64,000 nucleotides of DNA from an uncultured Lachnospiraceae bacterium. Lineage in GTDB: Bacteria > Bacillota > Clostridia > Lachnospirales > Lachnospiraceae. A program made the position numbers and the translations under genes. Every line of letters starts with the position of its first letter. The stretch's first letter is position 1. The DNA lies in NCBI GenBank assembly GCA_947652735.1, contig CANTEG010000002.1:124001-188000 (forward strand), given 5' to 3'. This document shows, in pieces, positions 26,353 through 33,979 of the stretch. The notes below the pieces were generated by a model. The model did no database searches and was not told the origin of the DNA. It saw only the letters and a list, made by a program, of their open reading frames with translations.

Positions 26353-27189
26353 ATGAGTGAAAATTGTTCACATGATTGTAGCAATTGTGGCAAAGCTTGT
26401 GATGAAAGAAAAGAACAAAGCTTTTTGGCACCTGAAAATAAGGCATCACATGTAAAAAAGGTGATTGCGGTAATCAGTGGAAAGGGTGGCGTGGGTAAAT
26501 CACTAATTACTTCACTGTTAGCGGTAATATCACAGCGTGCAGGAAAAAAGACTGCTATTTTGGATGCAGATATTACAGGACCGTCCATACCGAAGACCTT
26601 TCATTTGGAGGGAAAAACAGCACATGCCGAGCAGGATATGCTTGTGCCGGTTGCCACGGAAACAGGCATAAAACTCATGTCAATTAATTTACTGCTTGAT
26701 GATACGGGGGCACCCGTAATATGGCGGGGGCCGATTATAGCAGGAACGGTAAAGCAATTTTGGAGCGATGTGATGTGGGGGGATACAGACTGTATGTTTG
26801 TCGATTGCCCGCCAGGGACGGGAGATGTTCCGCTCACTGTATTTCAGTCGCTTCCGATAGACGGAATCATAGTTGTCACATCTCCGCAGGATTTGGTTTC
26901 GATGATAGTGGAAAAGGCAGTCCGCATGGCTGACATGATGAACATACCGATTATCGGAATTGTGGAAAATATGTCATATTTTGAGTGTAAAAAATGTGGG
27001 GAAAGACACTATATATTCGGGGAAAGCAATTTAGAACATATAGCAGACAAATTTGATATAAAAAATATTGCAAGAATTCCTCTTTTGCCTGATTTAAGAA
27101 AGCAGGTGGACGAGGGTCACATAGAAGACTTTAAAGGAACATGGCTGGATGATATATATAATGTAATTGGGCAAATACCAGAGAGATAA
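26353..27189 (+). CDS. mrp: Mrp/NBP35-family Fe-S cluster carrier ATPase
   Basis: The 278-residue product is a P-loop ATPase of the Mrp/ApbC family, which carries and delivers 4Fe-4S clusters to apoproteins. The N-terminus has a Cys-rich stretch (C-S-H-D-C-S-N-C-G-K-A-C). The deviant Walker A is S-G-K-G-G-V-G-K-S, the switch motif is D-A-D-I-T-G-P-S, and Walker B-like D-C-P-P-G-T-G-D follows. Near the end E-C-K-K-C provides the C-x2-C for the bridging cluster. ATG 26353 lies 8 bases from AAGGAG; the ATG at 26347 is too close. It lies 37 bases after fprA and 24 bases before the TPR gene. Confidence 0.92.
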   Translation: MSENCSHDCSNCGKACDERKEQSFLAPENKASHVKKVIAVISGKGGVGKSLITSLLAVISQRAGKKTAILDADITGPSIPKTFHLEGKTAHAEQDMLVPVATETGIKLMSINLLLDDTGAPVIWRGPIIAGTVKQFWSDVMWGDTDCMFVDCPPGTGDVPLTVFQSLPIDGIIVVTSPQDLVSMIVEKAVRMADMMNIPIIGIVENMSYFECKKCGERHYIFGESNLEHIADKFDIKNIARIPLLPDLRKQVDEGHIEDFKGTWLDDIYNVIGQIPER

Positions 27190-27213
27190 AAATCTTATGT
27201 GTGGAGGCAAGGT

Positions 27214-29907
27214 ATGAATATTAACAGGGTATTAATGGAATATGACAGCATGTTTGGGAAAAGTTCTCTGGCCGATATAGAGAACTATCTCGTGACTAAT
27301 ATTGAGGAGGCATATGAGGAGACCGATTATTATGCAGCAATAACGCTTCTAAATGAGCTGATGGGCTTTTGCAGGGATACAAGCCAAAACGATAAAGGTA
27401 AGGAGTGCTGCCGTCAGACAATAGAACTGATGGATAAAATGGGACTTGCGGGTACGGTTGAGTATGCCACAAGTCTGCTTAATGTTGCCAACGCATACAG
27501 AGCCTATGGAATGTTGGAGGAATCCTTGGAGCTGTATCATGTGGTTGAGGAAAACTATAAAAATAATCTGGCGCCAACTGAATTTAATTATGCCAGCCTG
27601 TACAATAATTGGAGCCTTTTATATCAAGAAATGGATGATTTTGACAGTGCAGAAACCATGCTTAAAAAAGCACTTAGAATTGTTGACCGATATCCGAATG
27701 CTGTTGTCGAACAGGCAACCACACGAACAAACCTTGCAGTTACAATGTTCAAGGTAAGCCAAAATGAAAAAAATGGAGTGCATGGCGAAGAGAGAATTGC
27801 CGATGCGGAGCACACATACAAGGAAGCCATGAGCTACCTGAATCATGCACTGAAAATATACGAAAAGGATGGCGGAAGGGATTTTCATTACAGTGCCGCA
27901 CTTTCAGCAATGGGCGATGCACTTTATATGGTGGAGGACTATGCAGGTGCCGCCAAGTATTACGACAGGGCAATGGTTGAGCTTGAAAAGCATGTGGGAC
28001 GCACGGAGGCATATGACAGAATACAGGAAAAATATGAGAGCGCATTCAGACGGTCGGAAATGGATGTAAATGTATTGAAGGATACATTATTCAGGGAGAC
28101 ACAGGAAAAAACTGACGAATCAGAAGATACTGAGGCTATGGAAGATGTGTCTGGGAACGAAAATGCATTAGAAATAAAATATTTTAAAAACAATATGCAA
28201 AGATGCAGGGCTTTTTACAGGGAGCAGGGAACACCTATGATACAGAAGCTTTTCCCACAGTATGAAGAAAAGATAGCTGTGGGACTAGTGGGTGAGGGTT
28301 CTGACTGCTTTGGTTTTGATGATGCCATTTCAATGGATCATGATTATGGTGTGGGTTTTTGCATGTGGCTTACAGATGAGGATTATGAGGCAATTTCAGG
28401 TAAGCTTCAGATGGAATATGAAGGGCTCATAACAAAATTTGGAGGTTACTATTTGATGTTGGATGAAAAAGACAGCAAAGAGGGTAGGCAGGAAACAAAC
28501 AATATCGATAGGTTTATTGACGGAAGGCGTGGCGTGTTTCGGATATCCGAATTCTATAATAAGCTTTTGCTGTCAAACAATGATTTGGGTGCGGTTGATT
28601 TGTCAGATTACTCTGATATACCTGAGGAGTTTTGGTACAAGATTAGGGATGAGGAGCTTGCGGCAGTAGTAAACGGACAGATTTTCAGGGATGATTTAGG
28701 CGAGTTTACAAAGATAAGGGAGCGCCTGCTTGGATATTATCCGAGGAAGGTTTGGATGCTTAAGCTGGCGGAACAGTTGCATTATTTTTCACAGTACGCA
28801 CAGAGCAACTATGAGAGAATGATGGCGAGAGAGGATTATACCACAGCCATGATGTGTGTTTCGAAAGCGGCTGAGTGTGCCATGAGAATTGCCTATATTT
28901 TAGACAAGACGTATGCACCTTATTATAAATGGATGCGAAAGGGAATGGATAATCTGCATAAGCTTAAGGACGTGGGAATTATGCTGGATGACATTTCGAG
29001 ACAGTCCTGTCAGATAGAGGCGTGGACAGATAAGAAATATAACCCATACAACATAAATGAAGATGATGTGATTATTATTTCGTTTGAGTCAATAGCAAAA
29101 AGGATTCACGGAGAGCTTGTTGCGGCGGGACTAATCACAGGGGATAGCACATTTTTGGATAATTACTGTCAGATGCTTGTGGATACTGCAACAGGGCATA
29201 CGAGAACCTTTGTGGTAATGGACGAGGGAACAGAAGATATTACGGAGGATATACCTGTGGATGAGCCGACGGAAACGATTATTCAGGAACCTGTTAAAAC
29301 AAAAAAGGATGAGCTTGTGGACGATATTGTAATGCACGAGTGGAATCAGTTTGATAAGGTAGAAAATGAAGGTGGACGTGCCGACTGTCAGGATGACTGG
29401 AATACATTTTCACTGATGAGGCGAAGCCAGTATATGGCATGGAACGAGGAGCTTTTGGCAAGCTACAGAGCCGATTTGCTTGATGCAGAGGAGAGAGGCT
29501 GGAACCTTATAATGGAGAAGTATGCGCGTATGATGAAGTCCACGTCACCTGAACGGTATGCTGAGCTTGAGGGCACGCTTCCTGTCAGAGACGAGGAAAG
29601 AATTGCAATTCAGGAAGAAATCATCAAAATACAGGTTGAGTGGATGGAGGAGTTTGCGTCCAAGTATCCGAAGATGGCAGGCAACGCAAGAAAAATACAC
29701 ACATATGAGGATAATCCCGTAGATACATCCTACGAGACATATTTACGCGGAGAGCTTGGAACATATTCTGACGAAACCTTGGTGCGGTATGGTCAGTTTA
29801 TTGTAGATACCAAAAAGGGTGGACGCAATCTTGCATACATTATTATGAATAATACGGCAAAGGGCTACGGATACAATTCCGTGGCGGATGCAGAAATGAA
29901 AATGTAA
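27214..29907 (+). CDS. TPR-DUF4037-DUF4125 fusion protein
   Basis: This large cytoplasmic protein (897 residues) has three parts. About 1-280 is a tetratricopeptide region (A-T-S-L-L-N-V-A-N-A-Y, N-N-W-S-L-L-Y-Q-E-M-D-D-F-D-S-A-E). About 320-650 matches DUF4037, a nucleotidyltransferase-like domain, with G-E-G-S-D-C-F-G-F-D-D-A-I-S and D-H-D-Y-G. About 710-895 matches DUF4125 (G-G-R-A-D-C-Q-D-D-W-N-T-F-S-L-M-R-R-S-Q-Y). The G-S-D-x-F-G-x-D/D-H-D pattern could be an active nucleotidyltransferase site. GGAGG lies 6 bases before ATG 27214. The function is unknown; it is placed between mrp and the methyltransferase gene and is probably co-transcribed with them. Confidence 0.8.
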   Translation: MNINRVLMEYDSMFGKSSLADIENYLVTNIEEAYEETDYYAAITLLNELMGFCRDTSQNDKGKECCRQTIELMDKMGLAGTVEYATSLLNVANAYRAYGMLEESLELYHVVEENYKNNLAPTEFNYASLYNNWSLLYQEMDDFDSAETMLKKALRIVDRYPNAVVEQATTRTNLAVTMFKVSQNEKNGVHGEERIADAEHTYKEAMSYLNHALKIYEKDGGRDFHYSAALSAMGDALYMVEDYAGAAKYYDRAMVELEKHVGRTEAYDRIQEKYESAFRRSEMDVNVLKDTLFRETQEKTDESEDTEAMEDVSGNENALEIKYFKNNMQRCRAFYREQGTPMIQKLFPQYEEKIAVGLVGEGSDCFGFDDAISMDHDYGVGFCMWLTDEDYEAISGKLQMEYEGLITKFGGYYLMLDEKDSKEGRQETNNIDRFIDGRRGVFRISEFYNKLLLSNNDLGAVDLSDYSDIPEEFWYKIRDEELAAVVNGQIFRDDLGEFTKIRERLLGYYPRKVWMLKLAEQLHYFSQYAQSNYERMMAREDYTTAMMCVSKAAECAMRIAYILDKTYAPYYKWMRKGMDNLHKLKDVGIMLDDISRQSCQIEAWTDKKYNPYNINEDDVIIISFESIAKRIHGELVAAGLITGDSTFLDNYCQMLVDTATGHTRTFVVMDEGTEDITEDIPVDEPTETIIQEPVKTKKDELVDDIVMHEWNQFDKVENEGGRADCQDDWNTFSLMRRSQYMAWNEELLASYRADLLDAEERGWNLIMEKYARMMKSTSPERYAELEGTLPVRDEERIAIQEEIIKIQVEWMEEFASKYPKMAGNARKIHTYEDNPVDTSYETYLRGELGTYSDETLVRYGQFIVDTKKGGRNLAYIIMNNTAKGYGYNSVADAEMKM

Positions 29908-29939
29908 CTGAATCAGCTACATGAGCGGAGGAAAAACAC

Positions 29940-31160
29940 GTGGAATATAAACTGTATGAGGCAAGGGCTGTGGCGGTTCTCAAAAAAGGAGAGGGAAGAA
30001 CCCTGAAGGCAGGGGGACTTTGGATATATGACAACGAGATAGAGAGCATTATGGGAAGTTGTGACGATGGAGATATGGTGCTTGTAAGGGATTTTGACGG
30101 ATATCCCATGGGTAAGGGTTTTATCAACAGGAAGTCCAAAATATCCATAAGAATGATGACCAGAAAGGCGAATCAGGAAATTGACAGTGATTTTTTATAT
30201 TTGCGTGTAAAAAATGCATGGGATTACAGAAAAAGCACAGTTGACACAAGCAGTTGCAGGGTAATATTTGGTGAGGCAGACTTTTTTCCCGGACTTGTGA
30301 TAGACAAATTTTGCGATGTTCTTGTTGTAGAGTCGCTTGCACTGGGAATAGACAGATTAAAGCATGATATTATTGACATTTTAAAGGAAATACTTGCGGC
30401 TGATGGAATCAATATTCGGGGCGTTTACGAGAGAAGTGATGCCAAGGTGCGCGAAAAAGAGGGCATGGCAAGGTGCAAGGGCTTTATAGGAGAACCTTTT
30501 GACACCAAGGTGCCGATAGTTGAAAACGGCGTCAAATATATTGTGGATGTGGAGGATGGGCAAAAGACAGGCTTTTTCCTTGACCAAAAGTATAACAGAC
30601 AAGCCATACAGAGGCTTTGCAGGGATGCGGATGTGCTGGACTGCTTTACCCATACAGGCTCATTTGCATTAAATGCAGGTGTTGCAGGTGCAAGGAGTGT
30701 AGTAGGGGTAGACGCATCAGAGCATGCCATAAAATGTGCAAGGGAAAATGCACGCTTGAACTTTCTTGAGGAGAAGGTTCATTTTGTGTGTGAAAATGTA
30801 TTCGACTTTCTTCCGAGAATGGAGGAGGAGGGAAAAAGCTATGATGTTGTAATTCTTGACCCGCCTGCATTTACCAAATCAAGAAGTTCCGTTAAAAATG
30901 CTGTAAAGGGATATAGGGAAATTAACATAAGAGGTATGAAGCTTGTGCGTGACGGAGGTTTTCTTGCCACCTGCTCCTGCTCCCATTTTATGGATTATGA
31001 GTTGTTCACAAAAACAATTCATCAGGCGGCAAACAGTGCCCACAAACGATTAAGACAGGTGGAGTTTAAAACTCAGGCACCTGACCATCCGATACTTTGG
31101 GCGGCAGACGAGTCCTACTATCTAAAATTTTATATTTTTCAGGTTTGCAATGAGCAGTGA
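29940..31160 (+). CDS. RlmI-like class I SAM-dependent rRNA methyltransferase
   Basis: The 406-residue enzyme resembles RlmI/RlmK-type 23S rRNA cytosine-C5 methyltransferases. It has an N-terminal PUA-like domain (L-K-A-G-G-L-W-I-Y, G-F-I-N-R-K-S-K-I-S-I-R) and a central domain with G-L-V-I-D-K-F and G-Q-K-T-G-F-F-L-D-Q. The Rossmann fold has D-C-F-T-H-T-G-S-F-A-L-N-A, V-G-V-D-A-S and the catalytic motif L-D-P-P-A-F-T-K-S. The last block C-S-C-S-H-F contributes the second motif. GTG 29940 is chosen from GGAGG 8 bases before it. A 24-bp hairpin begins at the last base of its stop codon. Confidence 0.88.
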   Translation: MEYKLYEARAVAVLKKGEGRTLKAGGLWIYDNEIESIMGSCDDGDMVLVRDFDGYPMGKGFINRKSKISIRMMTRKANQEIDSDFLYLRVKNAWDYRKSTVDTSSCRVIFGEADFFPGLVIDKFCDVLVVESLALGIDRLKHDIIDILKEILAADGINIRGVYERSDAKVREKEGMARCKGFIGEPFDTKVPIVENGVKYIVDVEDGQKTGFFLDQKYNRQAIQRLCRDADVLDCFTHTGSFALNAGVAGARSVVGVDASEHAIKCARENARLNFLEEKVHFVCENVFDFLPRMEEEGKSYDVVILDPPAFTKSRSSVKNAVKGYREINIRGMKLVRDGGFLATCSCSHFMDYELFTKTIHQAANSAHKRLRQVEFKTQAPDHPILWAADESYYLKFYIFQVCNEQ

Positions 31161-31228
31161 GCCATACAAAGAACAAAACAGCCGTTGGGAGCTTGCTCAC
31201 AAAAGGCTGTTTTGTTCTTTGTATGGCT
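31160..31228. terminator. Perfect 24-bp hairpin at the methyltransferase stop
   Basis: Arms at 31160-31183 and 31205-31228 are fully complementary, with a 21-base loop at 31184-31204. The first arm begins on the last base of the stop codon. It probably ends transcription or protects the 3' end of the message; no U tract follows. Confidence 0.7.
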
Positions 31229-31358
31229 AGTGCGAAAGCACGTGACCGAGCTGGAACGAAGAGAAAGCGAGGTGCTCACTGTGAAAGTGTGTGAGGATGT
31301 AGGGCCCATCCGGCAGAACAACGGTTGGGAGCTTGCTCACAAAAGGCTGTTTTGTTGT
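31184..31358 (+). repeat. Direct repeat of the hairpin loop and right arm
   Basis: The loop plus part of the right arm (31184-31217, beginning GTTGGGAGCTTGCTCACAAA) recurs at 31325-31358 almost unchanged, 141 bases downstream. The second copy lacks the matching left arm. The 96 bases between 31229 and 31324 hold no supported gene and look like remnant sequence. Confidence 0.75.
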
Positions 31359-31417
31359 TTTATAGGAAACTGGATTTATTTTTCAGACATGTCAGAAGAA
31401 GAAAAAGGAGCAGAATA

Positions 31418-32392
31418 GTGGAAGAGAAATCTCCATTTAAAACAGAGACGTACAAGCGTATTTTTTCAAAATTTATGGCTGATGGCGAAAGCACACGTGC
31501 GGATGAAGTGCTGGTTGATATGGATGAACCAAGAGGTGCTAAAATTTCCTTACTTCCTGCAAAGCATTCTCATTATGTGGCTACATGTAAGGCATTTGCG
31601 GCAACAACAACGGCAGGAAAGCTTTTGGTTGCTGTATTTGATTTGTATGGAAAATTTTATGAATGTTATCAAATGCAGTTGCATGAGCTTCAAAATGTAG
31701 TGGCAAAGAAAGCCTTTGGCGGGATGAATATTTCTTTTTATGGGAAAACGCAGCATGGCAGACTTATAATGCAAATGTACATTCCGAATCATCAATTTGG
31801 GACAGATTTAAAGGAGCAGAAAAATCATCTGAGATTATTTGCAGAGCATCTTTCAAATAAAACTGTGTCAATTAAAATTACGGATGAAAAAGTAACGGAT
31901 AAGCAGGAATTTGAAAATGTAACTGCAAATAAGCCGCAATATGGGGAAAAGAAAATAAATCCACTACAGGATATATTTGATGAAATTATCAGAATGAGTG
32001 ATGTTTTGGAAGAAAATAGTATAGATTTTATTAAATGCAAGAGTGGGGTAAGTGAAGAAACGATAAATGAAGTTGAAAACGCATTTCTGATTAATCTGCC
32101 CGAAGATTATAAAAACATACTTTTACTTTCAAATGGATTAAGCTATCAGGGGACGGAAATCCATCCAATTGAACTGGTGAGAAAAGTTGAAATCCCCAAC
32201 GAACTTGAATGGAATCAATATTACATAATTGGGTCATATATTGGAGATGGCTCATTGATACTGGCAGACAGCAAGGGTGGTGTCTATTATGGAGACCATG
32301 TAAATGGAATAGAAAAAACTACATTTATGGAATTTTTAAATACATGGCTGATAGACAGCTTGAAAGACGATTTGGCAGAAAATGGGTTATAG
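31418..32392 (+). CDS. SUKH (SMI1/KNR4) domain protein
   Basis: The 324-residue product has an N-terminal part I do not recognise (about 1-170; alpha/beta, with A-K-I-S-L-L-P-A-K-H-S-H-Y and G-K-T-Q-H-G-R-L-I-M-Q-M). A C-terminal SMI1/KNR4 domain follows, seen as S-E-E-T-I-N-E-V-E-N-A-F-L-I-N-L-P-E-D-Y-K, then L-S-N-G-L and D-G-S-L-I-L-A-D-S-K-G-G-V-Y-Y. SUKH proteins are often immunity proteins against polymorphic toxins, though some are housekeeping. I chose GTG 31418 with AAGGAG 7 bases upstream; an earlier TTG in the repeat has no ribosome binding site. No toxin gene is next to it. Confidence 0.65.
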   Translation: MEEKSPFKTETYKRIFSKFMADGESTRADEVLVDMDEPRGAKISLLPAKHSHYVATCKAFAATTTAGKLLVAVFDLYGKFYECYQMQLHELQNVVAKKAFGGMNISFYGKTQHGRLIMQMYIPNHQFGTDLKEQKNHLRLFAEHLSNKTVSIKITDEKVTDKQEFENVTANKPQYGEKKINPLQDIFDEIIRMSDVLEENSIDFIKCKSGVSEETINEVENAFLINLPEDYKNILLLSNGLSYQGTEIHPIELVRKVEIPNELEWNQYYIIGSYIGDGSLILADSKGGVYYGDHVNGIEKTTFMEFLNTWLIDSLKDDLAENGL

Positions 32393-32483
32393 AGTACAGG
32401 AGACTTAAACACTGACTTCTTCAAACAATTTTGGATACTGTATATCTATACAGACAATACTTGTGTGGACAACCCTATAGAAA

Positions 32484-32523
32484 GTCCATTTACGCCAAAA
32501 AAGTGTCCATTGACGCTATTTGG
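32484..32523 (+). promoter_or_regulatory. Two direct repeats of a GTCCATTKAC motif before the next gene
   Basis: GTCCATTTACGCCAAAAAA starts at 32484 and GTCCATTGACGCTATTTG at 32505, a 21-base period. The motif matches the tandem repeats upstream of the LytTR gene (33290-33346). This suggests one regulator binding both places. Confidence 0.5.
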
Positions 32524-32605
32524 GTACAGATATGACAGCTTGGTGACGATAGTTATTATAGAGCGAAAATATTTTGGCACTAAAAAAGAAAAAGGAGATG
32601 GCTAT

Positions 32606-33268
32606 ATGAGGATTACATCACAAATGCTTAGTGAAAACATGAAAAAAGCAGGTGTGGGCGGTCAAAGGCGTACACTGTTGGACTACATAAAAACCGGTAA
32701 AAACTCCAATCTGTTTAATATTATGAATACGAAAGCAGGAGCTGCCGTAAATTCTGCGGGTATGGCAAGATATGAAAAGCTTGATAAGGCTGCGGATAAG
32801 CTGGTTGGCCAGTTGGAAAAGCTTGCAAGCGATAAGGAAGACAGCGTTATCAACAAGGCGAAGGAAAGCGGCGACAGAACGCAGCTTTATAAGGATGTTG
32901 AGGCTATGGTTGAAAGCTTTAATGATATGCTTTCCACAATGAAGTTTACAACAGGCAATTTAAATTCGTTCTACCGCAAGAGTGTGAACGACCTTGTTAA
33001 AGATAATGAGGAGGCACTTGCTGAGGTAGGAATAAACGTAGGCTCTGACGGAAGTCTTGATATCGACAAGACAAAGTTTAACGATGCTGATTTTGAAAAA
33101 ATTAAAGAAATTTTGGGAGAAAAGAGCCCATTTGTTTCCAAACTTGCTTTTGTTTCCCAACATATAGGTGATAATGCGGCTGCAAATATAGAGACAACAT
33201 CGAGCAGCTATCTGCCAAGCGGTGTGTCAGCAGGCAGTCGTCAAAACAGGTATGACTTTAAAGGATAG
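32606..33268 (+). CDS. Unrecognised protein with flagellar hook-protein-like features
   Basis: The 220-residue product is not confidently identified. It begins M-R-I-T-S-Q-M-L-S-E-N-M, like the first residues of FlgL hook-associated proteins. A helical middle follows (about 40-130). The later stretch A-L-A-E-V-G-I-N-V-G-S-D-G-S-L-D-I-D-K-T-K-F resembles the C-terminal region of the filament cap protein FliD. The end is S-G-V-S-A-G-S-R-Q-N-R-Y-D-F-K-G. There is no signal peptide. The start is at ATG 32606 after AAGGAG; the longer frame from 32465 runs across the repeat motif and has no ribosome binding site. The LytTR gene follows, with shared upstream motifs. Confidence 0.5.
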   Translation: MRITSQMLSENMKKAGVGGQRRTLLDYIKTGKNSNLFNIMNTKAGAAVNSAGMARYEKLDKAADKLVGQLEKLASDKEDSVINKAKESGDRTQLYKDVEAMVESFNDMLSTMKFTTGNLNSFYRKSVNDLVKDNEEALAEVGINVGSDGSLDIDKTKFNDADFEKIKEILGEKSPFVSKLAFVSQHIGDNAAANIETTSSSYLPSGVSAGSRQNRYDFKG

Positions 33269-33289
33269 AAGTGATGAATAATGATAAAT

Positions 33290-33346
33290 GTCAAAAGCTG
33301 TCCACTTACGTCAAAAACTGTCCAGTTGCGTCAAAACAGCTTCCGG
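33290..33346 (+). repeat. Tandem 20-bp repeats upstream of the LytTR gene
   Basis: Three successive copies of a unit starting GTCAAAA-x-CTGTCCA lie at 33290, 33310 and 33330 (third copy partial), with an exact 20-base period. LytTR proteins bind direct repeats about two helical turns apart, so these may be the regulator's own sites. A 30-codon frame (ATG 33274) crosses them but has a poor ribosome binding site. Confidence 0.6.
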
Positions 33347-33405
33347 GAATAATTTTATGCCGATAAAATAATTGAGGATTAAGAATTACTTGGAGGTGGA
33401 TACAG

Positions 33406-33750
33406 TTGCTTATAATAGTGGGTGACGATGACAAGAAGAGCATTACAGTAGGAAAGGGAGAAAGCACTCAAACCATTAAGGTGGAAAATATATATTATAT
33501 TGAGAGCAACGACCATAAGGTTTCCATATCATTGGGAGATAGATGTATGGAGTTTTACGGCAGGCTTACAGACCTTGAGGAGGCATTAAAGCCTGACTTT
33601 TTCAGAGTACATAAAGGCTACTTGGTTAATTTGAATTTTATCGAGCGTTATAGCCGTACAGATATATACATGAAAAATGGAGATATGCTTTCAATCTCAA
33701 AATATAAATATCAGGACTTTGTGAAAGCGTACACGAAATATTTCTCGTAA
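33406..33750 (+). CDS. Stand-alone LytTR DNA-binding regulator
   Basis: The 114-residue protein is little more than a LytTR domain, the DNA-binding fold of AgrA/LytR-type regulators. Visible are I-Y-Y-I-E-S-N-D-H-K-V-S-I, Y-G-R-L-T-D-L-E-E-A-L, F-F-R-V-H-K-G-Y-L-V-N-L-N-F-I and I-S-K-Y-K-Y-Q-D-F. No receiver domain is present, so activity must be set by amount, by binding a partner, or by a kinase-independent route. The start is TTG 33406, with GGAGGT 8 bases upstream. Tandem repeats lie 60-115 bases upstream and a strong terminator follows. Confidence 0.85.
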   Translation: MLIIVGDDDKKSITVGKGESTQTIKVENIYYIESNDHKVSISLGDRCMEFYGRLTDLEEALKPDFFRVHKGYLVNLNFIERYSRTDIYMKNGDMLSISKYKYQDFVKAYTKYFS

Positions 33751-33854
33751 GGGAAGCTTGGATAAGTACTACAAAAAATTGTCAGGGTAAAGTGTACCTA
33801 ACACAATTGTCCAAATAAATAACAATGCTTTCAGGACTGCATAAAAATAGATAA

Positions 33855-33887
33855 GGCTGTCGTTCTAAGGTGCTTAGGACGACAGCC
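33855..33887. terminator. Bidirectional terminator between LytTR gene and acidic membrane-protein gene
   Basis: A 14-bp stem with one G-U pair (33855-33868 with 33874-33887) and a 5-base loop. On the minus strand it is followed by a T-rich run; on the plus strand by a weaker T-rich stretch. Confidence 0.85.
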
Positions 33888-33979
33888 GTTGTATTTGTGG
33901 CCGCTTTTAACGGTATTATCAAGTTGCATTTGTTAATAAAACAATATTTGCTTTGGCACGTTCCTTGGGAACTTGCTAT

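Noticed and set aside
31325..31417. Longer N-terminus for the SUKH protein starting in the duplicated block
   Set aside because: The extension is the translated repeat, very basic and without a ribosome binding site; GTG 31418 has a proper AAGGAG.
33290..33346. CRISPR array
   Set aside because: The repeats are contiguous 20-bp units without unique spacers, and no cas genes are in the window.
33274..33366. 30-codon frame across the tandem repeats before the LytTR gene
   Set aside because: The repeat period (20) is not a multiple of three and the ribosome binding site is poor, so the repeats are more likely DNA sites than coding.
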